Assembly (NCBI RefSeq): GCF_037478005.1
Contig: NZ_CP144164.1
Location: 1,178,001 to 1,242,000, forward strand
DNA length: 64,000 bases
From: Alteromonas sp. M12
Lineage (GTDB): Bacteria; Pseudomonadota; Gammaproteobacteria; Enterobacterales; Alteromonadaceae
Reading direction: 5' to 3'
Every line of letters starts with the position of its first letter. The first letter of the stretch is position 1. Shown here piece after piece: positions 18,469 to 26,918 of this stretch. The notes under the pieces are model-generated. The model had not been told where the DNA came from. It saw nothing but the letters and a program-made list of their open reading frames with translations, and did no database searches. Both the position numbers and the translations under genes were made by a program.

Positions 18469-19695
18469 TTACTTGTTCAAGTACTTTTTAAGCTCAATGC
18501 GAGTCACCATACCCTGATGCACTTCATCTGGACCGTCTGCAAGTCTGAGTGAACGAGCCCCGGCAGCAAAACGCGCAAGAGGGAAGTCACTGCACATGCC
18601 TGCACCACCATGAAACTGGATGGCCATATCAACAACATTTTGCAGCATTCTAGGCACAACCACTTTTATCGCTGATATCTCTGTCATGGCATTCTTTACG
18701 CCCACAGCATCTATTTTCCACGCTGCATTTAAGGTTAGCAGGCGAGCTTGATCTATTGCCATGCGTGCTTCTGCAATGCGTTCTTGGTTGCCTCCCAATT
18801 TTATGATTGGTTTTCCAAATGCTTGACGTGACTGTCCACGTAAAATGGCCAGCTCAAGGGCTTTTTCCGCCATACCGATAGCGCGCATGCAGTGATGTAT
18901 GCGGCCAGGACCAAGTCTACCTTGGGCAATAGCAAAACCTTTACCCATGCCCATGATGATATTTTCTTTGGGTACGCGAACATTGGTAAAGTGCATTTCA
19001 CCATGACCATAAGGAGCATCGTAATCGCCATAAGCGGTTAGCATGCGTTTAATTTCGATGCCTTTAGTATCAAGGGGAACCAATACCATGCTGTGTTGGG
19101 CATGCCGGTCATTTTCAGGATTGGATAAGCCCATAAAGACCGTAACTTTGGCATTAGGATGGCCTAAACCAGTGCTCCACCATTTTTTACCATTAATTAC
19201 CGCTTCGTCACCGTCTAGCTCTATGGTCGCCGCCATATTGGTTGCATCCGAAGACGCCACTTCAGGCTCAGTCATGCCAAAAACAGAGCGGATTTCGCCA
19301 GCTAACAAAGGAGTTAGCCATTTTTGTTTTTGTGCCTCAGAACCAAAATGGTAAAGCACTTCCATATTGCCCGTGTCTGGAGCATTACAGTTAAAAATTT
19401 CAGGGGAGAAGGGGACTCGGCCCATTTCTTCAGCTAAGGGAGCGTATTCTAAGCAGCTCAGTCCTTTGCCTAATTTATCGTCCGGTAGAAATAAATTCCA
19501 AAGCCCTTGTTTTTTAGCTTCTTTTTTTAAGTTTTCAACATCCGGGTGAAGCTTCCAGTTTTTCCAATCACCAGCGGGATTCATTTCTTCCATTTCCGCG
19601 TAGATCTTGCTCTCGATGGGATAAATGTGTTCTTGCATAAAGGCTTTTACGCGAGCAAGGTAATCTTGTGCTTTTTGACTGTGTTCGAAATGCAT
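18469..19695 (-). CDS. Acyl-CoA dehydrogenase (ACAD10/11-like)
   Basis: The start is ATG 19695, six bases after GGAG; the frame extends further upstream but without such a signal. The 408-residue FAD enzyme has the N-terminal helical domain, the beta domain with MTEPEVASSDATN and the signature GKKWWSTG, and the C-terminal helical domain with GGNQERIAEAR and QFHGGAGM. It oxidises acyl-CoA thioesters to enoyl-CoA in the cytoplasm, passing electrons to ETF. The long N-terminus with EMEEMNP fits ACAD10/11-type members. A LysR gene is divergent and may regulate it. Confidence 0.93.
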   Translation of the reverse strand: MHFEHSQKAQDYLARVKAFMQEHIYPIESKIYAEMEEMNPAGDWKNWKLHPDVENLKKEAKKQGLWNLFLPDDKLGKGLSCLEYAPLAEEMGRVPFSPEIFNCNAPDTGNMEVLYHFGSEAQKQKWLTPLLAGEIRSVFGMTEPEVASSDATNMAATIELDGDEAVINGKKWWSTGLGHPNAKVTVFMGLSNPENDRHAQHSMVLVPLDTKGIEIKRMLTAYGDYDAPYGHGEMHFTNVRVPKENIIMGMGKGFAIAQGRLGPGRIHHCMRAIGMAEKALELAILRGQSRQAFGKPIIKLGGNQERIAEARMAIDQARLLTLNAAWKIDAVGVKNAMTEISAIKVVVPRMLQNVVDMAIQFHGGAGMCSDFPLARFAAGARSLRLADGPDEVHQGMVTRIELKKYLNK

Positions 19696-19801
19696 AATTG
19701 TCTCCGAATAATTAACGTGTTTATCTAGCATAAACACTGTTGCCATCTGAATGAAATGAAATATACTTAATTGGTTGTATGAATTTAATTCATGGTGGAG
19801 T

Positions 19802-20818
19802 GTGGCGGAAATAAAGCAAATTCAAAGGTTAGACTTAAATCTACTGAAAGTATTTGAAAGTCTGTATCTGGAACAAAATATGACAAGAACAGCTGATAGG
19901 TTGAATATCACGCCTTCAGCAGTGAGTCATGCGGTTAAAAGGTTACGTGATTGTTTGCAAGATCCCTTGTTCGAACGAAGCCAAAATAAAATGATGCCAA
20001 CCCCCGCATGTAAACGAATGGCGCCGTTAATTATTGATAACTTGAGCCGTCTGAGACAAATTTTGCAGCAGTGGGGGGAGTTTGATCCACTCACCAGTGA
20101 ACATCACTTTCGCATTGCTATGCATGATGCCCTTGAGCCCACCATTTTGCCGAGTATTGCCAAGATACTGTTTGAAAAAGCGCCGAATATTACTTTTGCC
20201 AGTGTGAAAGTAGAACGTAATCAGCTGTCTAAAGCGTTAACCTCAGGACAGTTTGATTTGGCCTTTGATATTGCGATGCCACTCAAGCCGCCGATTCGTC
20301 ATGAAAACGTTCGCAATGATAAATTTATGATTTTGATGGACAGGCTGCACCCCTTGTTTACATCTACTCATATTGATAGCTCTAAGGTGAATAGCGCTGA
20401 GGTTAGTAGGGTCGAACTAGATGGCCACGGTCAGGATAGCCTGTTAAAACAGCGTATCAGTCAAGAACAATACTTTTCGGCTGAGCACATTAGCGTTTCA
20501 CATCGTCCAACCGGAGCCGTTTTAGAAGATTTTATGTTCCAAGAACAAGGTTTTACTCGGCAGGTGTCGGTGCGTTGTCAGAATTATTATGCTGCCAAGG
20601 AGATACTTAAAGGGTCGCCATTTTTGTTAACACTGCCTAGTTCTATAGGCGCTCGTTTACTGGACAGTAGTTTGGTATCAGTGGCGGTGCCATTTGACAT
20701 GCCGCTTATTTCTACCCACATGTATTGGCACCAAAATACAGAAGATGACTTAGCTCTGCGCTGGTTTCGAGAAGCGGTGCATAAAATAATGGTCGATAAT
20801 AATCAACCTTTAGCCTAA
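19802..20818 (+). CDS. LysR-family transcriptional regulator
   Basis: The product has about 338 residues; the start is uncertain (GTG 19802, or TTG 19775 which adds nine residues). The N-terminal winged helix contains LDLNLLKVFESLYLEQNMTR and the recognition helix TPSAVSHAVKRLR, followed by DPLFERSQNKMMPTP. The C-terminal part is a periplasmic-binding-like effector domain. It is divergent from the acyl-CoA dehydrogenase gene, with about 106 bp between them, the usual arrangement for a LysR regulator and its target. Confidence 0.9.
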   Translation: MAEIKQIQRLDLNLLKVFESLYLEQNMTRTADRLNITPSAVSHAVKRLRDCLQDPLFERSQNKMMPTPACKRMAPLIIDNLSRLRQILQQWGEFDPLTSEHHFRIAMHDALEPTILPSIAKILFEKAPNITFASVKVERNQLSKALTSGQFDLAFDIAMPLKPPIRHENVRNDKFMILMDRLHPLFTSTHIDSSKVNSAEVSRVELDGHGQDSLLKQRISQEQYFSAEHISVSHRPTGAVLEDFMFQEQGFTRQVSVRCQNYYAAKEILKGSPFLLTLPSSIGARLLDSSLVSVAVPFDMPLISTHMYWHQNTEDDLALRWFREAVHKIMVDNNQPLA

Positions 20819-20852
20819 ATCCGTAAACATAAACACATAGCTTGGATGAGTC

Positions 20853-21989
20853 ATGCCTGAACCCCTGAAAAATTTATTTAACAATGATCTCATTGCGCAT
20901 ATGGCCAATCATTTTTCAGCGCATTTTGAGGCATTCGATTGTGCGCTTTTTATCGCAGTAGCATCGAAAAATTTGGCCCATTTAGAATTGAAACAACGTT
21001 CGAACCAGATCATGCAGGCAATGAAAGATACTTTACCCGATGACTTCGAACATGCCGCTCAGATTATGCGCAAAAGCTTAGCCGCCGAACATAATAGTGA
21101 TTTATCTGAAAATTCTGACTTGTTACTAGGGTTAAACGGCTGGGCGATAATGCCGATGGCTGAATATGTAGGGGTTTATGGGCAAGAGAACTTTGACACG
21201 TCAATGGCGTTATTCCATGCCTTTACGCAACGATTTACGTCGGAGTTTGGTATACGTCACTTTTTGTTGAGCAAACCTGAAAGGACGCTTAGCAAATTAG
21301 TTGAATGGTGTGAAGATGAGAGTCACCATGTTCGACGACTAGCCTCTGAAGGCTGTCGGCCGCGTTTACCATGGGGGATGCAACTGCCTATCTTTATTCA
21401 AAACCCGCAACCAATAATTGGCTTAGTAGAAAAATTAAAAGACGACAAAGAAGAGTACGTTCGTCGTTCTGTGGCAAATAATTTGAATGATATTGCCAAA
21501 GACCATCCAGATTTAGTGGCTACTACGTTGAAAATATGGAGTGAAGGTGCAAATCACAACCGCAAAAAACTCATTCGCCATGCAGGCAGAACCTTGCTTA
21601 AACAGGGGCATCCAATAGCGTTGCAAAATCTTGGGTATTTTCCCCCTAAATTGAAATTTGTGAAATTAGAAGTTGAGCAGAATCTAGTTGAATTTGGCTC
21701 AAAACTGCATTTTTCGCTGCATTTAGGCGGGCAATCGGTAAAAGAACAATTGTTAATGATTGATTTTGCAATCCATCATCAAAAAGCGAATGGTGAACTA
21801 AAAGCCAAAGTATTTAAATGGAAAAGTATCACCCTTGAACATGGACAGTCATTGTTACTGGCTAAATCTCATCCTTTTAAGGCGATAACCACCCGAAGGT
21901 ATTACCCAGGAATTCACAAAATCGAAGTGATAATTAACGGGGTGAGTGTTGCGCTGAAAAGTTTTGAACTAAAAATGGATATCCAGTAG
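20853..21989 (+). CDS. DNA alkylation repair protein, AlkC-like with Ig-like C-terminal domain
   Basis: The 378-residue protein starts with LKNLFNNDLIAHMANHFSA. It contains HEAT-like helical repeats through about residue 265, including HHVRRLASEGCRPRLPWG and EYVRRSVANNLNDIAKDHP, both hallmarks of the AlkC branch of the AlkD/AlkC glycosylases. Residues about 270-375 are beta-rich and fit the Ig-like domain found in some AlkC proteins. The family removes N3-methyladenine-type lesions from DNA. It lies 34 bases after the LysR gene and may be in the same transcript. Confidence 0.88.
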   Translation: MPEPLKNLFNNDLIAHMANHFSAHFEAFDCALFIAVASKNLAHLELKQRSNQIMQAMKDTLPDDFEHAAQIMRKSLAAEHNSDLSENSDLLLGLNGWAIMPMAEYVGVYGQENFDTSMALFHAFTQRFTSEFGIRHFLLSKPERTLSKLVEWCEDESHHVRRLASEGCRPRLPWGMQLPIFIQNPQPIIGLVEKLKDDKEEYVRRSVANNLNDIAKDHPDLVATTLKIWSEGANHNRKKLIRHAGRTLLKQGHPIALQNLGYFPPKLKFVKLEVEQNLVEFGSKLHFSLHLGGQSVKEQLLMIDFAIHHQKANGELKAKVFKWKSITLEHGQSLLLAKSHPFKAITTRRYYPGIHKIEVIINGVSVALKSFELKMDIQ

Positions 21990-22000
21990 GGGCTCGATTG

Positions 22001-22312
22001 TTAACTTATTCTATAAGCAGGTACATTCACATCATCTACGCTAACTCCGCGCATTTTCAGTAAACCTAAGTAACGTTCTTCGCCAGTGCTGGAAAATTCA
22101 AAAGAAAATTCGGTATACCAATCTAGTTTAGCCTTGTGAAAAATCACTTTGGTTTTGCTTCGCGCAATACTAATTAATTGCAGGCCGTTTATTTCGCAAT
22201 ATTTTTCTAAATAGACTTTCGCTTGTTCTGAAATGCCACGTATCCGCCAAAACTGAAACGCTATCGCTGCGATAATGAATAGAACTAAAATATCTGTGAG
22301 ATTAAAATTCAT
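22001..22312 (-). CDS. DUF3301 family protein
   Basis: The 103-residue protein has one N-terminal membrane helix (about 7-24, DILVLFIIAAIAFQFWR) followed by a small soluble domain with LLKMRGVSVDDVNVPAYRI at the end. This layout matches the gammaproteobacterial DUF3301 family, of unknown function. It is the second gene of a pair after the DUF3549 gene, 9 bases away. Confidence 0.8.
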   Translation of the reverse strand: MNFNLTDILVLFIIAAIAFQFWRIRGISEQAKVYLEKYCEINGLQLISIARSKTKVIFHKAKLDWYTEFSFEFSSTGEERYLGLLKMRGVSVDDVNVPAYRIS

Positions 22313-22321
22313 TCATTAATC

Positions 22322-23359
22322 CTAATTTTTATGGGCTGAAAATAGATGCCCGACAGCTATAGATAAGGTTTCAGATTTATTTGGATTTCGTAACATTTGT
22401 AACACTTGCTCGCGCAATTCGGGCAATTGTACTAAGTCTTGAAAAATTCCCATAAATAAATCGAAATTGGGATCTGCTTCAGCCACTTTTTCAAAAAAAC
22501 TAAGTAACTGATTCTGGTTATTCAAATAATGCCAAAGGCGACCTGAAATAATCACCAAGATATTGTGACTATTGGCCATCTCACTCTCTAATACTTTATT
22601 AATGGTTGCCGCCACTTGATCTAAGTTAGTTGTCTGCGACAAGGCGCGTAAGCCGTGCTGCCACTTTATTTCATCTTCTGAATGTTGCTTCATCCACGAC
22701 AAAATGGTTAGCACGCAAGTATCAGGTAGGGGGTAATTCTCCATACTGATCAGTAATTGATACTGCACTTGCTCAGGGAAGTGGGAAAAATGTCGGCATA
22801 TATTGCTGTGTATTTCTGGTGAGTCTATATCGGCCACTAAATCTGCTAAACCTTGCAGCGCGATACTCTGCCAATCAATCACCATTGGTGAGCTAATATA
22901 TGCTTTGGCTGCTTCAAAATACTGTGATTTCCCTAAAGATAAAACGCCTCTACTTTTGCTGTTGAAATCCGCTATTTGATTTTGATTAGGAATAAACGAG
23001 TAGGGGTTATCAGGTAGTTGACCATTTTTTTTGTCGGCGTTTTCTAATTCAGCGCCTAAAGCATCGACAATTATCTGTAAAAAGTGATTGCGGCAGGCGC
23101 TAACAATCAGTCCGTTTTCATCTGTGGGTAACTTCACAAACCATATATACTGTTGCTCGGAGCGGGTTTTATCCCAAAAAACAATTCCAAACCAAGCGTG
23201 CTGTGCTCTGGTGTAAGCGGGCTTAATTTGACCATTTTCTTGTTCTAAAAATTGTTGACTAGGAATCTCTCGAATGGTTCTTCCCATATCGAATACGCGA
23301 TAATCAGTACCTGCGTGGAGTAAAAATTCACTTATAGAAGAAATTTCGTGCTTGCTCAT
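22322..23359 (-). CDS. DUF3549 family protein
   Basis: The 345-residue soluble protein opens with ISSISEFLLHAGTDYRVFDM and carries the conserved FGIVFWDK and YIWFVKLPTDENG segments of DUF3549. The rest is helical and repeat-like. Its function is unknown. Pairing with DUF3301, next to YqcC-TruC, is recurrent in Alteromonadales- and Vibrio-like genomes. Confidence 0.82.
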   Translation of the reverse strand: MSKHEISSISEFLLHAGTDYRVFDMGRTIREIPSQQFLEQENGQIKPAYTRAQHAWFGIVFWDKTRSEQQYIWFVKLPTDENGLIVSACRNHFLQIIVDALGAELENADKKNGQLPDNPYSFIPNQNQIADFNSKSRGVLSLGKSQYFEAAKAYISSPMVIDWQSIALQGLADLVADIDSPEIHSNICRHFSHFPEQVQYQLLISMENYPLPDTCVLTILSWMKQHSEDEIKWQHGLRALSQTTNLDQVAATINKVLESEMANSHNILVIISGRLWHYLNNQNQLLSFFEKVAEADPNFDLFMGIFQDLVQLPELREQVLQMLRNPNKSETLSIAVGHLFSAHKN

Positions 23360-23501
23360 AATCAGTTTAGGGTAATATGTTGAGTGTGCTAAATGTGAAG
23401 TTGCAGAGTATATCTTTTTGTGTGGCTATTAAAAAGAAATCACAAATAAATAAGCGACTCAAAATGATTAACCCGTCTAAGGTAGTGCCAAATCAATCGT
23501 C

Positions 23502-23828
23502 ATGACAATCCTGCATAATGAATTATTCAAGCATCTAGTGAATTTAGAAATCCTAATGCAACAAGAGCAACTTTGGTCGGATAGTGCGCCCACACAAGAA
23601 GCGTTAAATAGTGAACTACCATTTTCGGTTGATACACTCAAAATAGAGCAGTGGTTGCAGTTTGTATTCATTCCCAAAATGAAAATACTAATTGAAACGG
23701 GTCAGCCGTTACCTGCATCTATTGCCATTACTCCAGTGATTCAAATCACACTGAGCAAAGAAACCTTTCCTTTGATCATTGACGCTGTTAAAAAAATAGA
23801 TTTATTGTTTGATGAAGGTAAGTCGTAG
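23502..23828 (+). CDS. yqcC: YqcC-like protein
   Basis: The 108-residue helical protein contains LWSDSAPTQEALNSELPF and EQWLQFVFIPKM, both typical of YqcC proteins. Its function is unknown. The stop lies 2 bases before truC, and the flavodoxin gene follows, matching the yqcC-truC-yqcA order of E. coli. Confidence 0.87.
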   Translation: MTILHNELFKHLVNLEILMQQEQLWSDSAPTQEALNSELPFSVDTLKIEQWLQFVFIPKMKILIETGQPLPASIAITPVIQITLSKETFPLIIDAVKKIDLLFDEGKS

Positions 23829-23830
23829 TC

Positions 23831-24586
23831 ATGAGTTTGAGCATTTTATATCAAGATGAATACATAGTAGCAATTGATAAGCCTGCCGGGTTATTAGTCC
23901 ATCGCAGTATGATTGATCGCCATGAAACACAGTTTGCTATGCAATTACTTCGTGATCAGCTAGGCCAGCATGTTTTTCCAGTTCATCGTCTTGATAAGCC
24001 CACTTCAGGGGTGCTGTTATTTGCTTTATCATCAGACATTGCGAGAATCTTAACCGAACAATTCACCCACAAACACATCGCTAAAACATACTTTGCAATT
24101 GTGCGTGGATACTGTCCTGATAGCGGCAGAATTGATTATCCACTAAAAGAAAAATTGGACAAAATTGCTGATAAAAAATCGCGACAGGACAAACCTGCGC
24201 AAGATGCTATTACCGACTATCAATGTTTGCACAAATTTGAGTTACCCTTTGCAGTTGGTCGTTATCAAACAGCTCGTTATTCACTCGTTAAACTGCATCC
24301 TTTGACTGGCCGAAAACATCAGTTACGTAGGCATATGGCGCATATTCGTCACCCGATAGTTGGCGATACTACACATGGCGATGGCAAGCAAAACGCGTTT
24401 ATAAGGGACCAATTTGGCTTGGCAGGTTTAGGATTAACCTGCAGTGAAATGATTATTACTCATCCAATAACACAAAATACGCTGAAAATTAGCTGTCAAT
24501 TTGATATAAGAATGAAAGCTATAATTGAACAATGGGGCCTAGACCTCAATCAACTACAACAACTAACTAACCTGAATGGAAGTTAG
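23831..24586 (+). CDS. truC: tRNA pseudouridine(65) synthase
   Basis: The 251-residue RluA-family synthase has the catalytic motif HRLDKPTSGVLLF (about residues 54-66) with Asp as nucleophile, and HPLTGRKHQLRRHMAHI (about 157-173). TruC modifies U65 of certain tRNAs. The context between yqcC and a flavodoxin gene supports TruC over other RluA-type synthases. Confidence 0.92.
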   Translation: MSLSILYQDEYIVAIDKPAGLLVHRSMIDRHETQFAMQLLRDQLGQHVFPVHRLDKPTSGVLLFALSSDIARILTEQFTHKHIAKTYFAIVRGYCPDSGRIDYPLKEKLDKIADKKSRQDKPAQDAITDYQCLHKFELPFAVGRYQTARYSLVKLHPLTGRKHQLRRHMAHIRHPIVGDTTHGDGKQNAFIRDQFGLAGLGLTCSEMIITHPITQNTLKISCQFDIRMKAIIEQWGLDLNQLQQLTNLNGS

Positions 24587-24608
24587 TCAATCTGAGGAAC
24601 ATTATACA

Positions 24609-25064
24609 ATGGTAGACGTGGGAATTTTTGTGGGCTCTGTATACGGTAATGCTCAGCATGTTGCAGAGCAAGTAGAGGAAATGTTAGCCGAAAAGGGACA
24701 CAATGTAGAACTCTTTATTGATGGAACCTTAGATAATTTTAAACAAACCAAATCAGTGATTTTTATCAGCTCAACAACTGGGCAAGGGGACTTACCACCG
24801 AACTTAGAGTTTTTGATCATGGATATGAAAGACACTATGCCATTGATGGATCAAAAACCCTTTGCCGTTGTTGGCTTAGGTGATAGTAGTTACAGTGATA
24901 GCTTTTGTGGCGCGGGTAAGCAAATATTTGAGGTGCTTGTTGAGCTTCAAGGGCAACCGGTCGCCGATCTTTTCATTGTAGATGTTATGGAAACTTTAGA
25001 GCCTGAAGCAGAGGTTTTACCATGGATAGAAAGTATTTTGCCGAAACTTATAGCTTCCCAGTAA
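24609..25064 (+). CDS. Flavodoxin (YqcA-like)
   Basis: The start is ATG 24609, preceded by GAGGAA at 9-base spacing; an earlier in-frame ATG at 24576 overlaps truC. The 151-residue protein has the FMN phosphate loop GSVYGNAQHVAEQ, SSTTGQGDLPPN and GLGDSSYSDSFCGAG, all flavodoxin signatures. It acts as a single-electron carrier. The neighbourhood matches E. coli yqcA. Confidence 0.9.
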   Translation: MVDVGIFVGSVYGNAQHVAEQVEEMLAEKGHNVELFIDGTLDNFKQTKSVIFISSTTGQGDLPPNLEFLIMDMKDTMPLMDQKPFAVVGLGDSSYSDSFCGAGKQIFEVLVELQGQPVADLFIVDVMETLEPEAEVLPWIESILPKLIASQ

Positions 25065-25282
25065 TACTGTAATAATCCCAATCCTAGAGAAATACGCACA
25101 ATTAAAGGTAACTGGAATTTTTAAGCAAATTTAAAAAATTCCAGATTATCTTTGTATATCTAAAGCCAAGGCTTCCCTGTAAACATTGATTTAATCAGAG
25201 CGCTTTCTTTTTAAGCAAAAATAGCCGTATACTAAATTACAGCTCTATTGGTTTAACTTTGCTGGGGGGACATTTAGTATTT

Positions 25283-25792
25283 ATGCTGAAAGAAAAAGTT
25301 AAAGCGCGAGAGTTTGCAGTTAAGTCACATGGTGACCAAAAATATGGCAAACATCCTTATTCGTATCATTTAGACGAAGTAGCTGAAAAAGCGAAGGCCT
25401 TTGGCGAAGATGCTGAAGTGATCGCTTACTTGCACGATGTGGTAGAAGATACCTCGACAACCATCGAAGAGATCGAAGAAAAGTTTGGTAAACTAATTGC
25501 TAGCTGTGTTGCAATTGTCACCGATGAAAAAGGCCGGAATCGGCAAGAACGTAAAAAGAAAACCTATCAGAAGATGGCTAAGGTTTCTGGCGAAACTGAA
25601 CTCGCGCTGATTGTAAAAGTATGTGACCGCCTATCAAATGTAAAAACCAGCTTAAAAGATCAGAATTCAAGAATGTTAATTGTTTATCGTGGTGAGCACC
25701 CCGTTTTTCGTGCATCTGCATATCGCCAAGGTCTGTGTGATGATTTGTGGGAAGAACTCGACAAACTACTAGAAACACCCAGCGAAAATTAA
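25283..25792 (+). CDS. HD-domain phosphohydrolase (RelA/SpoT HD-like)
   Basis: The small protein has about 169 residues from ATG 25283; the frame can start at TTG 25259. It shows the metal-binding pattern of SpoT/Mesh1-type HD domains: H in KSHGDQKY, the segment YSYHLDEV, HD in AYLHDVVEDT and D in KVCDRLSNV. Mesh1-like stand-alone HD proteins hydrolyse (p)ppGpp or NADPH, but the substrate here is unknown. It is followed by a repeat array. Confidence 0.83.
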   Translation: MLKEKVKAREFAVKSHGDQKYGKHPYSYHLDEVAEKAKAFGEDAEVIAYLHDVVEDTSTTIEEIEEKFGKLIASCVAIVTDEKGRNRQERKKKTYQKMAKVSGETELALIVKVCDRLSNVKTSLKDQNSRMLIVYRGEHPVFRASAYRQGLCDDLWEELDKLLETPSEN

Positions 25793-25847
25793 CCCAAGAG
25801 TATCGTCTTAAATCTGCTTGTTTTGTGCTTATGTTTAGTACTTTAAA

Positions 25848-25980
25848 CATGGCCGTCCATGTAAATCATGCCTGTCCACGTAAATCATTTCTGTTAAACA
25901 TGGCTGTCCATGTAAATCGAATATTTATCATGGGTGTCCATGTAAATCGTCCCGCATATCGATGGGTGTCCAAGTAAATC
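25848..25980 (+). repeat. Five direct copies of a 20-bp dyad-containing repeat
   Basis: Copies of CATGGSTGTCCATGTAAATC lie at 25848-25867, 25867-25886, 25899-25918, 25929-25948 and 25961-25980. Start-to-start distances are 19, 32, 30 and 32 bp. Copies 1, 3 and 4 differ only at positions 6-7; copies 2 and 5 have more changes. The better copies contain the short dyad CATGG...CCATG. No gene is supported over the array. Confidence 0.85.
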
Positions 25981-26016
25981 GTGGGACAAAAAAGGGGAAG
26001 GTGATTTTGAAAAAGT

Positions 26017-26053
26017 ATAAAAAAACCCTGTAAAACATGGTGTTTACAGGGTT
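26017..26053 (-). terminator. Intrinsic terminator of dapD
   Basis: AACCCTGTAAA (26024-26034) and TTTACAGGGTT (26043-26053) form a perfect 11-bp stem with an 8-base loop. On the minus strand it is followed by a run of T residues, ending the map-glnD-dapD side about 40 bases after dapD. Confidence 0.9.
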
Positions 26054-26093
26054 GATTGGTTGCCTTCTAACAAATTATGTTTGTTGGCTAAGA

Positions 26094-26918
26094 CTATTCA
26101 GCGGCACGCAATAGTGCATTGATACCAACTTTTGAACGAGTTTGAGCATCTACTTTCTTCACGATGACTGCTGCGTATAGACTGTATTTGCCATCTTTAC
26201 TCGGTAAGCTACCAGACACAACTACTGAGCCTGCAGGAACTCGACCATAATGAACTTCGCCTGTTTCGCGGTCGTAAATTCGGGTACTTTGGCCAATGTA
26301 GACACCCATTGAAATAACACTACCTTCTTCAACAACCACACCTTCAACAATTTCCGAGCGTGCGCCAATGAAGCAGTTGTCTTCAATAATGGTTGGGTTA
26401 GCTTGCAATGGCTCTAAAACACCACCTATTCCAACACCGCCAGACAAATGTACGTTCTTACCTATTTGTGCACAAGAACCCACAGTCGCCCAAGTATCAA
26501 CCATAGTGCCTTCGTCAACAAAAGCGCCTATGTTTATATATGACGGCATTACTACTACGTTTTTGCCTACAAAAGATCCGGTTCTAACTGCCGCTGGTGG
26601 AACAATACGTACACCCTCAGCTTCAAATTGTGCTTTCGTGTAGTCTGAATATTTCAATGGAACTTTGTCAAAAAAGCGACTCTCTGCGCCTTCAATAACG
26701 TCATTGTCATTAATACGGAAATACAACAGAACTGCTTTTTTAAGCCACTGATGAACAACCCATTCGCCGGCTATCTTTTCTGCTACTCTGGCTTGGCCAG
26801 AATTTAATAGTTCAATGGCACTAATGACCGCTTGTTTTGTTGCGTCATCTACTGACGCTGCTGTAATCGAAGCTCTATTTTCAAACGCTGCTTCTATTTG
26901 GTTTTTTAACTCTGACAT
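26094..26918 (-). CDS. dapD: 2,3,4,5-tetrahydropyridine-2,6-dicarboxylate N-succinyltransferase
   Basis: The 274-residue enzyme of the succinylase branch of lysine/diaminopimelate synthesis adds succinyl from succinyl-CoA. The left-handed beta helix appears as hexapeptide-like turns ([16 protein letters not shown], then [20 protein letters not shown] and [20 protein letters not shown]). Length equals E. coli DapD (274). It overlaps glnD by 13 bases and ends in a strong terminator. Confidence 0.97.
   Translation of the reverse strand: MSELKNQIEAAFENRASITAASVDDATKQAVISAIELLNSGQARVAEKIAGEWVVHQWLKKAVLLYFRINDNDVIEGAESRFFDKVPLKYSDYTKAQFEAEGVRIVPPAAVRTGSFVGKNVVVMPSYINIGAFVDEGTMVDTWATVGSCAQIGKNVHLSGGVGIGGVLEPLQANPTIIEDNCFIGARSEIVEGVVVEEGSVISMGVYIGQSTRIYDRETGEVHYGRVPAGSVVVSGSLPSKDGKYSLYAAVIVKKVDAQTRSKVGINALLRAAE

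Noticed and set aside
25747..25977. 76-residue plus-strand frame with repeated MAVHVN units
   Set aside because: It overlaps the HD-domain gene and its repetitive residues come only from the 20-bp DNA repeats; there is no ribosome-binding site.
25848..25980. Repeat array as a CRISPR
   Set aside because: The repeats are degenerate, the spacers are only about 0-13 bp and there are no cas genes.
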